A DNA stretch of 64,000 nt from Streptomyces justiciae (GTDB lineage: Bacteria; Actinomycetota; Actinomycetes; Streptomycetales; Streptomycetaceae). The notes beneath the pieces were generated by a model. The model searched no databases, was not told where the DNA came from, and worked only from the letters and a program-made list of their open reading frames with translations. This document shows positions 8,153-16,665 of this stretch, in pieces. The DNA is taken from NCBI RefSeq assembly GCF_015163075.1, contig NZ_JADDXU010000002.1, positions 848,256 through 912,255 of the forward strand. The letters are read 5' to 3'. Within the stretch, counting starts at the first letter, position 1. Every line of letters starts with the position of its first letter. The position numbers and the translations under genes are program-made.

Positions 8153-8904
8153 TTGATCCCCTGGATGCGGTCGTGGATGACGGCGGCCCGGGCCAGCAGG
8201 GGCCGGGCGTAGGCCCGGCGCAGGTCGTCCGGGGTGTCGAAGCCGGGTTCGTCGGCCAGCCACGCGTCCGGGATCTCGGCGGTGACCTCGGCGAGGAGGT
8301 CCTCGGTGACGCGCGGGGCCAGCTCCGCGGCGGCGCTCGCGAGGTCGGGGGCGAAGCGGGCGAGGGCGTGGTCGGCGGCGTCGTAGGGGCGGGCCGCGGA
8401 GGCCTCGGCGCCGGGCCAGTTGTGGTGCCAGATCATGGTGGCGCCGTGGTCGATGAGCCACAGTTCGCCGTGCCACATCAGCAGGTTGGGGTTGCGCCAG
8501 GACCGGTCGACGTTGTTGATCAGTGCGTCGAACCAGACGATCCGCCCGGCCTCAGCCGCGTCCACCTCGAAGGCGAGCGGGTCGAAGCCGAGCGCGCCGG
8601 AGAGGAAGTCCATCCCGAGGTTGGTGCCGCCGCTGGCCCGCAGCAAGTCCTGCACCTGCTGCTCGGGCTCGCCGAGGCCGAGCACCGGGTCCAGGTCGAG
8701 CGTCACGAGCCGCGGCACCCGGAACCCGAGCCGCCGCGCCAGCTCACCGCAGACCACCTCGGCGACCAGCGTCTTGCGGCCCTGTCCGGCGCCGGTGAAC
8801 TTCATGACGTACGTCCCGAGGTCGTCGGCCTCGACGAGTCCCGGCAGTGAGCCGCCCTCACGCAGGGGCGTGATGTAGCGGGTCGCGATGGCTTCCTTGA
8901 GCAT
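8149..8904 (-). CDS. HipA-like kinase-fold protein
   Basis: 251 residues. The sequence fits the HipA-family kinase fold rather than full-length HipA: KFTGAGQGRKTLVAEVVCGELARRLG resembles the ATP-binding lobe, VWFDALINNVDRSWRNPNLL holds the catalytic-loop D-x4-N-x-D-R pattern, and WLIDHGATMIWH supplies the metal-binding Asp. HipA itself phosphorylates glutamyl-tRNA synthetase; this short form has no HipB-type antitoxin next to it but a DUF3037 gene instead. Kinase activity is plausible from these motifs and unproven. Confidence 0.8.
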   Translation of the reverse strand: MLKEAIATRYITPLREGGSLPGLVEADDLGTYVMKFTGAGQGRKTLVAEVVCGELARRLGFRVPRLVTLDLDPVLGLGEPEQQVQDLLRASGGTNLGMDFLSGALGFDPLAFEVDAAEAGRIVWFDALINNVDRSWRNPNLLMWHGELWLIDHGATMIWHHNWPGAEASAARPYDAADHALARFAPDLASAAAELAPRVTEDLLAEVTAEIPDAWLADEPGFDTPDDLRRAYARPLLARAAVIHDRIQGIK

Positions 8905-8995
8905 CGCCCCAGGTTACTGGGGCTGCTCTGAACAACCCGCACTCCGGGCCCGTACCTCAGGGCAGTTCACGAGGTATCCGCGGAAGGGACTCAGC

Positions 8996-9415
8996 ATGGC
9001 CAGCGAATCGCTTCATCCCGCTTCGGCACCGAGCCGCCGTACGGTCGTGGCGGCGGTGGGGGCGGCAGGGCTCGCCATCACGCTGAACGCGTGCGGCTCG
9101 GACGACGAGGGGTCGACCGCCGCGGCCGGGACCGCGCTGGGGAAGACCTCGGAGATCCCGGAGGGCGGCGGCAAGATCTTCGCGGACGAGGGTGTGGTGG
9201 TGACCCAGCCGACCGCGGGCACGTACAAGGCGTTCTCGTCCAAGTGCACGCATCAGGGCTGCGCGGTGACCGGGATCGCCAACGGGGTCATCACCTGCCC
9301 GTGCCACAAGAGCGAGTTCTCGGTGACCGACGGCAGCGTGAAGAAGGGTCCCGCCACCCAGCCGCTGCCGGAGGAGAAGATCACCGTGAGCGGGGACTCG
9401 ATCACCCTCGCGTGA
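8996..9415 (+). CDS. Rieske [2Fe-2S] lipoprotein, Tat-exported
   Basis: 139 residues. The N-terminus has a twin-arginine signal (SRRTVVAAVG) and ends in LNAC, so the protein should be folded, exported by Tat and lipid-anchored. The Rieske cluster ligands are in CTHQGC (Cys, His) and CPCHKSEF (Cys, His), followed by the conserved G-PAT-PLP segment. GGAAGGGA precedes the ATG at 8996. It is a stand-alone small Rieske protein, presumably an electron carrier at the outer membrane face; no partner oxygenase or cytochrome is nearby. Confidence 0.92.
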   Translation: MASESLHPASAPSRRTVVAAVGAAGLAITLNACGSDDEGSTAAAGTALGKTSEIPEGGGKIFADEGVVVTQPTAGTYKAFSSKCTHQGCAVTGIANGVITCPCHKSEFSVTDGSVKKGPATQPLPEEKITVSGDSITLA

Positions 9416-9418
9416 GGG

Positions 9419-10060
9419 TCATGCACGCTTTCGGCGGCTGAGGCAGGCCAGCATGTCGGCCGTCGTCGTGAGCGTGGCGACCAGGGCGAGGGTGTTGCGG
9501 ATCATCGCCGGGGTGTAGTCGGAGGGCACCCCGGCGATGGCGTCCGTGGGCACGACGGCGGTGTAGCCGCGGTTGACCGCGTCGAACACCGCGTTGGGGA
9601 TCGCCACGTTGGCGGAGACGCCGGTGACGACGAGGGTGCGGCAGCCCAGGTTGCGCAGCAGCGGATCGACGTCCGTGCCCTGGATCGGCGACAGCCCGTG
9701 CAGCCGTCGTACGACGAAGTCCTCCTCGGAGACCTCGATCGGGGCCGCCACCCGGACCGCGCTGGTGCCGGACAGCTGCTGGACGGGGAGCCGTTCGGCG
9801 GCCCGGAAGAGGCGGGCGTTGCGGTTGGCGCCGCGGCCGTCGGGGCGGCGTTCGGCGATCGCGTGGACGACCTGGACACCACTGTCGTGGGCGGCCGCGA
9901 CCAGTCGGGCCACGTTGGCGAGAGTCCCCGACGACCGTGCCTCCTTGGCGAGTTCGGGGAGCGCGCTGTCCGGGCCGACGACGCCCTGCTGGCACTCGAC
10001 CGTGAGCAGCACGGTGGTGGCCGGGTCGAGGAGTTCGCTCAACTGCTCGTGCGACGGCAC
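9419..10060 (-). CDS. Isochorismatase-fold protein lacking the catalytic triad
   Basis: 213 residues with the cysteine-hydrolase (isochorismatase) fold: an LLTVECQQG strand, an RLHGLSPIQGTDVDPLLRNLG segment, then TLVVTGVSANVAIPNAVFDAVNRGY. The usual Asp-Lys-Cys triad is not visible: the Asp position is Glu (VECQQ), the Lys position reads VVRRLHG, and the Cys position is Ala (NVAIPN). The GTG at 10060 has AAGGGGG upstream. It may be a non-catalytic binding protein rather than a hydrolase. It converges on the Rieske gene. Confidence 0.85.
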   Translation of the reverse strand: MPSHEQLSELLDPATTVLLTVECQQGVVGPDSALPELAKEARSSGTLANVARLVAAAHDSGVQVVHAIAERRPDGRGANRNARLFRAAERLPVQQLSGTSAVRVAAPIEVSEEDFVVRRLHGLSPIQGTDVDPLLRNLGCRTLVVTGVSANVAIPNAVFDAVNRGYTAVVPTDAIAGVPSDYTPAMIRNTLALVATLTTTADMLACLSRRKRA

Positions 10061-10140
10061 GTTCTGCCCCCTTGTCGCCAACGGTGTGGGCGGGCGAGCG
10101 TAACCACCATTGCGTGTTGAAGGAAGACACCGCATTGTTT

Positions 10141-10157
10141 TCTGACGCACTGTCAGA
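10141..10157. promoter_or_regulatory. Palindromic operator upstream of the PPOX-type gene
   Basis: TCTGAC-GCACT-GTCAGA is a perfect 17-bp inverted repeat 27 nt before the next ATG. Its core CTGACG-N5-TCAG recurs at 19046-19060 before the SRPBCC gene, which suggests one regulator for both. Confidence 0.55.
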
Positions 10158-10183
10158 TTCCGAGCAGGAGAAAGAGGGGGCGG

Positions 10184-10651
10184 ATGACCGTCACTCAGCG
10201 TCGGGGCCGGAAGATCATGATGACGCCGGGCGAGCTGGACGAGTTCCTGACCAGCCAGCGCACCTGCCGGGTCGCCACCGTGTCCAAGGACGGCGCTCCG
10301 CATGTGAGCACGCTCTGGTTCGCCTGGGACGGCACCTCGTTGTGGCTGTACTCGGTGGTGAAGAGCAGGCGTTGGACCGATCTGCGCCGTGACCAGCGGG
10401 TCGCGATCGTGATCGACACGGGCGAGGAGTACGACGAGCTGCGCGGCGTGGAGCTGTCGGGTGCCGTGGAGTTCGTGGGCGAAGCACCCCGGGTCGGGGA
10501 TCTGTACGCCGAACTCGACGTTCCCGAGACGCTGTTCGCCCGCAAGAACTTCGGCCTCGACGAGATGCCGCACGACGGACGGCACGCGTGGGTGCGGCTG
10601 ACGCCGGACAAGATCGTGTCGTGGGACTTCCGCAAGTTGGCCTCGATGTGA
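10184..10651 (+). CDS. PPOX-class flavin/F420-binding oxidoreductase
   Basis: 155 residues, the split beta-barrel fold shared by pyridoxamine-5'-phosphate oxidase and F420-dependent FDORs. The N-terminus MTPGELDEFLTSQRTCRVATVSKDGAPHVS followed by LWFAWDGTSLW is characteristic, as is WTDLRRDQRVAIVID. Which cofactor (FMN, F420) is used cannot be decided from the sequence. The ATG follows a purine-rich GAGGGGG. A palindromic operator lies just upstream. Confidence 0.82.
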   Translation: MTVTQRRGRKIMMTPGELDEFLTSQRTCRVATVSKDGAPHVSTLWFAWDGTSLWLYSVVKSRRWTDLRRDQRVAIVIDTGEEYDELRGVELSGAVEFVGEAPRVGDLYAELDVPETLFARKNFGLDEMPHDGRHAWVRLTPDKIVSWDFRKLASM

Positions 10652-10680
10652 GGAAGTTCAGCCGAGTGATGTAGGGAAGT

Positions 10681-11583
10681 TCAGCCCAGTTTCGCCGCCG
10701 CTTCCCTGAGGGCCTCGACCGCCGCCCTGATCGACGGGCGGCGGTCCGCGTCCGCGCGCCAGACGACGTACACATGGCGCCGGACCCGCTGCTTGAGCGG
10801 GACGGTGACGACGCCTTCGGGCATCGGGTGCCGTCCCAGCAGCGGGGCGATACAGACGCCCAACCCGGCTGCCACGAGGCCGAGTTGGGTGTGGGTCTCG
10901 GCGGCGCGGTGGCCGACGATGGGCTCGATGCCCTTGGAGCGCAGGGTGAACATCAGCCATTCGTGGCAGAACTCGCCCTGCCCCCAGGTGATCCACTCGT
11001 CCCCCGCGAACTCGGCGAGGTCCACCTCGTCGCGGTCGGCGAGCCGATGGCCGACCGGCATCGCCACGTCCGCCGGGTCGTCCAGGACGGATGCCTTGAC
11101 CAGGCCGTCCGGGAGCGGCATCGGCTTGTTGTACCAGTCCAGGACCACGGCGAGGTCGAGGTCGCCGCGGACCACGCCGGCGATGCCGAGCTCCGGTTCC
11201 AGCTCGCACGAGCGGACCCGCAGGGCGGGGTGCTCGGCGACGAGGGCGGAGAGCGCGGCCGGGAACAGCCCGCGCGCGGCCGTGGGGAACGCGGAGATGC
11301 GCAACTCGCCCACCACCTGGCCGCGTTGGGCCTCCAGGTCGGACTGGGCGAGTTCGACCTGCGACAGGATGCGGGCCGCATGCTCGGCGAGCAGCCGGCC
11401 GGCGTCCGTGAGCCGCACGCCGCGGCCGTTCTTGGCGAGGAGCTGCTGGCCGACCTCGCGCTCCAGCTTGGACATCTGCTGCGAGACGGCGGACGTCGTG
11501 ATGTGCAGGCCCTCGGCGGCGCCGCTCACCGAGCCGTGCCGGGCGAGGGCGTCGAGGGTGCGCAGGCGCTCCAGGTTCAACAT
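10681..11583 (-). CDS. LysR-family transcriptional regulator
   Basis: 300 residues. Winged helix at residues 1-60 (LRTLDALARHGSVSGAAEGLHITTSAVSQQMSKLER), then a linker helix and a two-lobed effector domain (ELRISAFPTAARGLFPAALSAL onward). Divergent from an EamA exporter gene with 74 nt between the starts, the classical LysR arrangement, so it probably activates or represses that exporter. The effector is not identifiable. Confidence 0.92.
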   Translation of the reverse strand: MLNLERLRTLDALARHGSVSGAAEGLHITTSAVSQQMSKLEREVGQQLLAKNGRGVRLTDAGRLLAEHAARILSQVELAQSDLEAQRGQVVGELRISAFPTAARGLFPAALSALVAEHPALRVRSCELEPELGIAGVVRGDLDLAVVLDWYNKPMPLPDGLVKASVLDDPADVAMPVGHRLADRDEVDLAEFAGDEWITWGQGEFCHEWLMFTLRSKGIEPIVGHRAAETHTQLGLVAAGLGVCIAPLLGRHPMPEGVVTVPLKQRVRRHVYVVWRADADRRPSIRAAVEALREAAAKLG

Positions 11584-11592
11584 GTAAGCAAT

Positions 11593-11634
11593 GCTACGAG
11601 ATATCGCGTCGAATATCTCGCTTGTGCTACGAGG
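11593..11634. promoter_or_regulatory. LysR-type operator between regulator and exporter
   Basis: CGAGATAT (11597-11604) and ATATCTCG (11613-11620) form a perfect inverted repeat with 8 bp between. GCTACGAG occurs twice as a direct repeat (11593-11600 and 11627-11634), overlapping the left arm. Confidence 0.6.
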
Positions 11635-11657
11635 TTGTGGGCGTCATCGTTGCCTCC

Positions 11658-12695
11658 ATGACCACCGCCGCCCCCGCCCGGACCCGCACCCTCGACTGGC
11701 GACTGCGCTTCGCCGCCCTCGCGCTGATCTGGGGTTTCAGCTTCCTGCTCATCAAGGTGGGCACGGACGGGTACGCCCCCTTCCAGGTCACCTTCGGACG
11801 GCTGCTGTTCGGGACGCTGGTGCTGGCGGCCGCGATGGCGGTGAAGCGGGAGCGGTTGCCGCGGGGCGCCCGGATCTGGGGCCATCTGGCGGTCGCGGCG
11901 TTGCTGCTCAACGCCCTGCCGTTCTCGCTCTTCGCGTACTCGGAGCTGACCATTCCGTCCACGCTGGCGGGCATCTGCAACGCGACCTCGCCGCTGTGGG
12001 GCATGGCCCTGTCCGTGGTCGCCCTCTCCGAGGACCGGCCCACGCGGGTCCGGGTGGCAGGGCTCGGGATCGGGTTCCTCGGGGTGCTGACGGTGCTGGG
12101 CGCCTGGCAGGGCTTCCACGGCCTGGACGCCGGGGGCACGGCGATGGCGCTGCTCGCCTCGCTGAGCTACCCGATCGGCTGGATCTACGTCCGCCGCACA
12201 CTGGCCGGGTCGGGCCACTCCCATCTCTCCATGACCGGCGCCCAGTTGCTGCTGGCGACGCTGCAACTGGCGGTCGTGACCCCGCTGTTCACGTCTGTCC
12301 CGACGCACTTCGCGGGCGTGCCGCTGCTGGCGATCGTCGCGCTGGGCGCACTCGGCACCGGGCTGGCCGTTCTCATCCAGTACGGCCTGGTCGCCGAAGT
12401 CGGGCCTACGACCGCCCAGATGGTCACGTACTTCATCCCCGTCATCGCCACGGGAGCGGGCGTCGCGATCCTCGGGGAGTCACTGAGCTGGTCGACGCCG
12501 GTGGGGGCGGTGATCGTGCTGGCGGGGGCGGCGTTGACCCAGGTGAAGCAGGCTCCGAAGGCCGACAGCGCCACTCGCACCCCGACCCCGGCCGACAGCG
12601 CCACCCGCCCCTCCCGACCCGCCGACCGGGTGGGGCGCGCCTCCGACGTCACCGACAAGGCGAGGCACAGCCCGGCCCCGGCCCCGGCCGACTAG
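11658..12695 (+). CDS. EamA-family (DMT) exporter
   Basis: 345 residues with about ten transmembrane helices in two EamA halves, the first starting RFAALALIWGFSFLLIK and the second after residue 165. Such proteins export metabolites or amino acids. The ATG at MTTAAP was chosen over an upstream start that would overlap the operator. The last 45 residues form a hydrophilic tail with a repeated ADSATR unit and several Arg/Pro stretches, which has no counterpart in the family and may be non-functional extension. Probably controlled by the divergent LysR. Confidence 0.87.
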   Translation: MTTAAPARTRTLDWRLRFAALALIWGFSFLLIKVGTDGYAPFQVTFGRLLFGTLVLAAAMAVKRERLPRGARIWGHLAVAALLLNALPFSLFAYSELTIPSTLAGICNATSPLWGMALSVVALSEDRPTRVRVAGLGIGFLGVLTVLGAWQGFHGLDAGGTAMALLASLSYPIGWIYVRRTLAGSGHSHLSMTGAQLLLATLQLAVVTPLFTSVPTHFAGVPLLAIVALGALGTGLAVLIQYGLVAEVGPTTAQMVTYFIPVIATGAGVAILGESLSWSTPVGAVIVLAGAALTQVKQAPKADSATRTPTPADSATRPSRPADRVGRASDVTDKARHSPAPAPAD

Positions 12696-12807
12696 GCGAG
12701 CCATACCCCCGCCGGTGTCACACGCATCCCCACACCCGCCAGCCAGGCCAGCCGCGCCCGCGACCGTACCGACAAGCCGAGCCACCCCGTCAGCCCGACC
12801 GACAGCG

Positions 12808-14139
12808 TCACACGTACCCCCGCCCCCGCCCAGGTCCCACCGCCGCCGCGATCGCCTCGGCCAGAGGTGCTGCCTCCGACTCGTCGAGCCTCGCGATCGT
12901 GACACGGATGCCGGGGGCCGCGTCCATCCGGAAGCGGGCCCCCGGGGCGACCGCCCAGCCCGCGTGGAGGAGGCGGGACACGGCGCCCGTCTCGTCGGGG
13001 ACCGGGATCCAGACGTTGAGGCCGCTGCGGCCGTGCGCGGGGACGCCGCGCTTCGCCAGTTCCGCGATCAGGGTGTCCCGGCGGGCGGCGTACGCGGCCG
13101 CCACCGCCTTCGGGTCGATCGCGCCCTCGACCCACAGCCGGGCCACCGCTCCCTGCGTGATCCTGCTGACCCAGCCGGGCCCGAGGCGCTGCCGCCCGCG
13201 TACCCGGTCGACCGTGACGGGGTCGCCCGTGAAGACGGCGAGCCGCAGGTCGGGGCCGTAGGCCTTGGCGGCCGAGCGGACGAACGCCCAGCTGCGGGTG
13301 GTGCCGGCGAGGGCATGCAGGGGCAGGTCGACGATGCCGTGGCCGTGGTCGTCCTCGATGAGCAGGGTGTCCGGGTGTTCCCTCAGCACCGCACGCAGGG
13401 CACGCGCGCGGGCGGCGGTCACCGCGGCGCCGGTCGGGTTCTGGGCCCGGTCGGTGACGATCAGGGCGCGTGCCCCCGACCGCAGCGCCCGCCGGACGTC
13501 CTCCGGGAGCGGACCCTCGTCGTCCACGCCGACCGGGGCCGTGCGCAGTCCGACGGCCGGGATCAGATCGAGCAGGCTGCCCCAGCCCGGGTCCTCGACG
13601 GCGACCGTGTCGCCCGGCTTGAGGTGGGCCGCCAGGACGCGTTCGATCGCGTCGAGCGAGCCGGAGGCCACCGCGAGCGGCCCGTCCGGGACACCGTCGG
13701 CGTCCAGCGCGGCACGCGCGAGCCGGGCCAGCTCCGGGTCCACGGCCGCCTCCCCGTACATCACGGGCTCCCGGTCGTTGTGCCCGGCCGCCGCCGCGAA
13801 CGCTCCCGCCAGCGCGGGCAGCAGCTCCGGGTCGGGGTTGCCGCTCGCCACGTCCCGGACGCCCTCCGGCACCTCCACCCGGATCGACTCCCGCGCGGTC
13901 GTGGCCGGCTTGGGCCGCACCCGGCTGCCCCGGCGCCCCGCGGTCTCGATCACCCCGCGTTCACGCAGGACTCGATAGGCCGCCGCGACCGTGTTCGGGT
14001 TCACCCCGAGCTCGCCCGCCAACTCCCGCATGGGCGGCAGGAGTTGCCCCGGCTCCAGCTCACCGGCGCCCACCGCGCGCTCGACGCTCGCCGCGATCTC
14101 GGCTGCGCCACGCCCTTCGATCCGATATCCTACTAGCAC
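12808..14139 (-). CDS. MocR-type regulator (GntR HTH plus aminotransferase fold)
   Basis: 443 residues. A GntR winged helix at about 10-75 (PPMRELAGELGVNPNTVAAAYRVLRERGVIE) is fused to a class I/II aminotransferase-like domain with SGSLDAIERVL, the NPTG motif in DRAQNPTGAAVT and a PLP lysine in RSAAKAYGPDLRL. MocR proteins sense PLP or PLP-bound ligands. It is divergent from a PPOX-fold gene, a layout like PdxR-type vitamin B6 control. The GTG at 14139 lacks a Shine-Dalgarno but sits 7 nt after a good -10, so the mRNA is probably leaderless. Confidence 0.9.
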   Translation of the reverse strand: MLVGYRIEGRGAAEIAASVERAVGAGELEPGQLLPPMRELAGELGVNPNTVAAAYRVLRERGVIETAGRRGSRVRPKPATTARESIRVEVPEGVRDVASGNPDPELLPALAGAFAAAAGHNDREPVMYGEAAVDPELARLARAALDADGVPDGPLAVASGSLDAIERVLAAHLKPGDTVAVEDPGWGSLLDLIPAVGLRTAPVGVDDEGPLPEDVRRALRSGARALIVTDRAQNPTGAAVTAARARALRAVLREHPDTLLIEDDHGHGIVDLPLHALAGTTRSWAFVRSAAKAYGPDLRLAVFTGDPVTVDRVRGRQRLGPGWVSRITQGAVARLWVEGAIDPKAVAAAYAARRDTLIAELAKRGVPAHGRSGLNVWIPVPDETGAVSRLLHAGWAVAPGARFRMDAAPGIRVTIARLDESEAAPLAEAIAAAVGPGRGRGYV

Positions 14140-14146
14140 AAAGCAG

Positions 14147-14175
14147 ATTATGCACTAGTGCAATAGCGGTCGCAA
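14147..14175 (-). promoter_or_regulatory. Leaderless promoter of the MocR gene
   Basis: On the minus strand TTGCGA (14175-14170), a 17-bp spacer and CATAAT (14152-14147), then 7 nt to the GTG. The palindrome TGCACTAGTGCA (14151-14162) lies within the spacer and touches the -10. Confidence 0.65.
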
Positions 14176-14208
14176 CTCGTACTGCTATTGCCACTCGTAC
14201 CGCTATGG
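14175..14208. promoter_or_regulatory. Direct-repeat operator for MocR
   Basis: ACTCGTACTGCTATTG (14175-14190) and ACTCGTACCGCTATGG (14193-14208) form an 18-bp-spaced direct repeat between the divergent MocR and PPOX genes. Direct repeats in the shared promoter are typical of MocR regulators. Confidence 0.6.
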
Positions 14209-14216
14209 AGACCGCC

Positions 14217-14903
14217 ATGCAGGGGACCACGCAGCCGACGACACCACAGCCCGCCGCCTACCCGGCGACCGACCGCACGGTGCCCACCCGCTCCGCGGAC
14301 CGTGCCTCGTACGACAAGGACGTCGTGCACGCGATACTCGACGAGGCCTACGTCTGCCACCTCGGCTTCGTCCGCGACGGCGCCCCGGTCGTGCTGCCGA
14401 CGCTCTTCGCCCGGGTCGGCGAGCGCCTCTACGTGCACGGCTCGACCGGCTCGCGCCCGCTGCGGATGACCGGCCAGGCCGACCCCGGTCTCCCGGTGTG
14501 CCTGACGGTCACGCACGTCGACGCGCTGATCCTGGCCCGCTCGGCCTTCCACCACTCGATCAACTACCGGTCCGTGGTGGTGCACGGCACCGCGTACGAC
14601 GTGACGGACCCGGAGGAGAAGCGCCTCGCCCTGGACGCGCTCGTCGACCACGTCGTGGCGGGCCGGTCCAAGGACTCGCGGCCCGCCAACAAGAAGGAGC
14701 TGGCCGCCACCGCCGTCATCCGCCTCGACCTCGACCAGGTCTCCGCGAAGATGCGCACCGGCGGGGTGAACGACGAGCCGGAGGACCTCGCCCTCCCCCA
14801 CTGGGCCGGCGTCGTCCCGCTGCGCAAGGGCTACGACACCCCAGTCGGCGACCCTGACCTGGCTCCCGGCACCGGACTCCCCGACTACCTCACGACCCTG
14901 TGA
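14217..14903 (+). CDS. PPOX-fold flavin-nucleotide-binding protein
   Basis: 228 residues. After a Pro/Thr-rich N-terminal stretch it matches the pyridoxamine 5'-phosphate oxidase-related, flavin-nucleotide-binding family: AILDEAYVCHLGFVRDGAPVVLPTLFARVGERLYVHGSTGSR, then HHSINYRSVVVHG. The ATG at 14217 has GGAG 6 nt upstream. Its stop overlaps the next start (TGATG), so it is coupled to the PaiB-like gene. A link to vitamin B6 or flavin metabolism is inferred from the MocR neighbour. Confidence 0.85.
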   Translation: MQGTTQPTTPQPAAYPATDRTVPTRSADRASYDKDVVHAILDEAYVCHLGFVRDGAPVVLPTLFARVGERLYVHGSTGSRPLRMTGQADPGLPVCLTVTHVDALILARSAFHHSINYRSVVVHGTAYDVTDPEEKRLALDALVDHVVAGRSKDSRPANKKELAATAVIRLDLDQVSAKMRTGGVNDEPEDLALPHWAGVVPLRKGYDTPVGDPDLAPGTGLPDYLTTL

Positions 14904-15535
14904 TGCTGATCCACCCGTGGGACGCGCCGCACGCCGACGCGGAGTGGCAACAGTGGCTCGCCGTACGGGACTTCGGCACGCTCGTCGTCAACGGGCTGGA
15001 CGGCGAGCCGCCGTACGCCCAGCCGCTGCACTTCGTGTACGACGCCGAGCGCGGTGAGGTCCTCACGCATCTGGCCCGCCCCAACCCGATGTGGGCGGCG
15101 CTGTCGGCGCACCCCGACGTCGTGCTGAGCGTGGTCGACGACTATGTGTACGTCCCCGGCCCCTGGCAGGCCGAACCGGACGTCCCGGCCGAGCACGGCA
15201 CGCCGACCAGCTTCTACGCCGCCGTCCAACTCCGGTGCCGGGCCCATGTGGTGGACGACCCGACCGAGAAGGCGGCCCTGCTCAACCGGCAGGTCGGCCA
15301 CTTCCAGCCGGAGGGCGGCACGGCCGAAGTGGCGGTCGGCGAGGTGCCGTTCGACCAGATGCTGTCGGGCCTGCGCGGGGTGCGGCTCGAAGTCACCGGC
15401 GTACGGGCCAAGTTCAAGTTCGGGGGCCGGCGGACCGAGGAGGTCCAGGACTCGATCGCCGTACGCCTCGCGGAGCGGGCCGGTCCGCGGGACGCGGCGG
15501 CGCGTGCGCACATGCTGCGCCGCCGCGTCGGCTGA
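14903..15535 (+). CDS. PaiB-family FMN-binding protein
   Basis: 210 residues. It starts MLIHPWDAPHADAEWQQWLAVRDFGTLVVNG and has HLARPNPMW, YVYVPGPW and the late QMLSGLRGVRLEVTGVRAKFKF block that define the PaiB/FMN-binding negative regulator family (B. subtilis PaiB is the namesake). Despite that name it has a split-barrel flavin fold and no DNA-binding motif that I can see. Coupled by TGATG to the PPOX gene, so the two form a unit under the MocR operator. Confidence 0.88.
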   Translation: MLIHPWDAPHADAEWQQWLAVRDFGTLVVNGLDGEPPYAQPLHFVYDAERGEVLTHLARPNPMWAALSAHPDVVLSVVDDYVYVPGPWQAEPDVPAEHGTPTSFYAAVQLRCRAHVVDDPTEKAALLNRQVGHFQPEGGTAEVAVGEVPFDQMLSGLRGVRLEVTGVRAKFKFGGRRTEEVQDSIAVRLAERAGPRDAAARAHMLRRRVG

Positions 15536-15540
15536 AGCCC

Positions 15541-16494
15541 CTACGCCGGTACGGGCTCGCCGCGCCGCACGGCACGGGTCTCGGCCACCGCGAGACCCGT
15601 GACCGACCCCAGCATCAGGAAGGTGCCGAGGAGGGTCGGCGCCGTCAGGTGCTCGCCGAGCAGGGCCACGGCGAGCACCGCCGCGCTGACCGGCTCCAGC
15701 AGCATGATCACGGACACCGTCGCCGACCGTACGGCTGCCGCGCCCGCGAAGTAGAGGGCGTAGGCGAGGGCCGTGGGGACGGCGGCGAGATAGGCCAACA
15801 GCCAGAGCAGCAGGCCCGGTTCGACGGTGTGCGGGACCAGGCCCTCTGCCAGCGCGAACGGCAGCAGCAGCGCGCTGGTGACGGCGAACACCCCGACGGA
15901 CGTGGCGGCCGCGTCCGCCCCGCCGTCACGACCCCAGCGGCGGGTCAGCAGCGTCATCGCCGACCCCCCGGCCGCCGACGCCAGCCCGCACAGCACACCC
16001 CAGGGCCGTACGGCGGACCCCCCGCCCCCGAGGGTCAGCACCCCGAGCCCGGCGAGCGCCCCGGCGACGGCGACCGTGCCACCGCGCCCGAGCCGCTCCC
16101 CCAGCGCCAGCCGGGCGCCGAGCGCGACGAGGACGGGCCCCGCGCCGAGCGTGACGATCGTGGCCACGGCGAGTCCGGTGGAGCGTACGGCCGCGAAGTA
16201 GCCGGTCTGGAACACGGCGAGCCCGAGGCCGGTGACCCCTGCCCGCCACATCTTGCGGCCGAGCGGTCCGCGCGCGGCGGTACGGGTCCGGGGGCGCAGC
16301 AGCCGTACGGCGGCCAGCAGGACGAGCCCGGAGGCGCAGCGCCAGAAGGACAGGGCGACGGGCCCCAGATCGCTGACCCCGTAGGCCAGCGCGGCGACCG
16401 CGCCCGCGGTGCCCCAGGCGACACCGGCGATGATCAGATAGAGCAGGCCTCGCCCGACGGGCAGGCCGGAAGAAACAGCAGAAGCATTCGACAC
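15541..16494 (-). CDS. EamA-family (DMT) exporter
   Basis: 317 residues with ten predicted transmembrane helices in two EamA repeats, the first beginning [23 protein letters not shown], the second near residue 165 and ending [24 protein letters not shown] start with GGAGACG upstream. It ends 5 nt from the convergent PaiB-like gene. A second EamA gene lies upstream on the same strand, with about 170 bp between them. Substrate unknown. Confidence 0.88.
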   Translation of the reverse strand: MSNASAVSSGLPVGRGLLYLIIAGVAWGTAGAVAALAYGVSDLGPVALSFWRCASGLVLLAAVRLLRPRTRTAARGPLGRKMWRAGVTGLGLAVFQTGYFAAVRSTGLAVATIVTLGAGPVLVALGARLALGERLGRGGTVAVAGALAGLGVLTLGGGGSAVRPWGVLCGLASAAGGSAMTLLTRRWGRDGGADAAATSVGVFAVTSALLLPFALAEGLVPHTVEPGLLLWLLAYLAAVPTALAYALYFAGAAAVRSATVSVIMLLEPVSAAVLAVALLGEHLTAPTLLGTFLMLGSVTGLAVAETRAVRRGEPVPA

Positions 16495-16665
16495 TTGTCG
16501 TCTCCGCAGACATGGAGAAGCGAAGAACCCGGCTCAGCGGGGTCCGTGGACTTCGTCTGCGGGCAGCACCGTGCCGCCCTGCGTGCGGCAGGGCGGGGAT
16601 GACCGGAGGGCCCGCCTCAGGCGGCCGGCGGTGCGATGACGCGATGCGTATGCATGATCGGCAGC

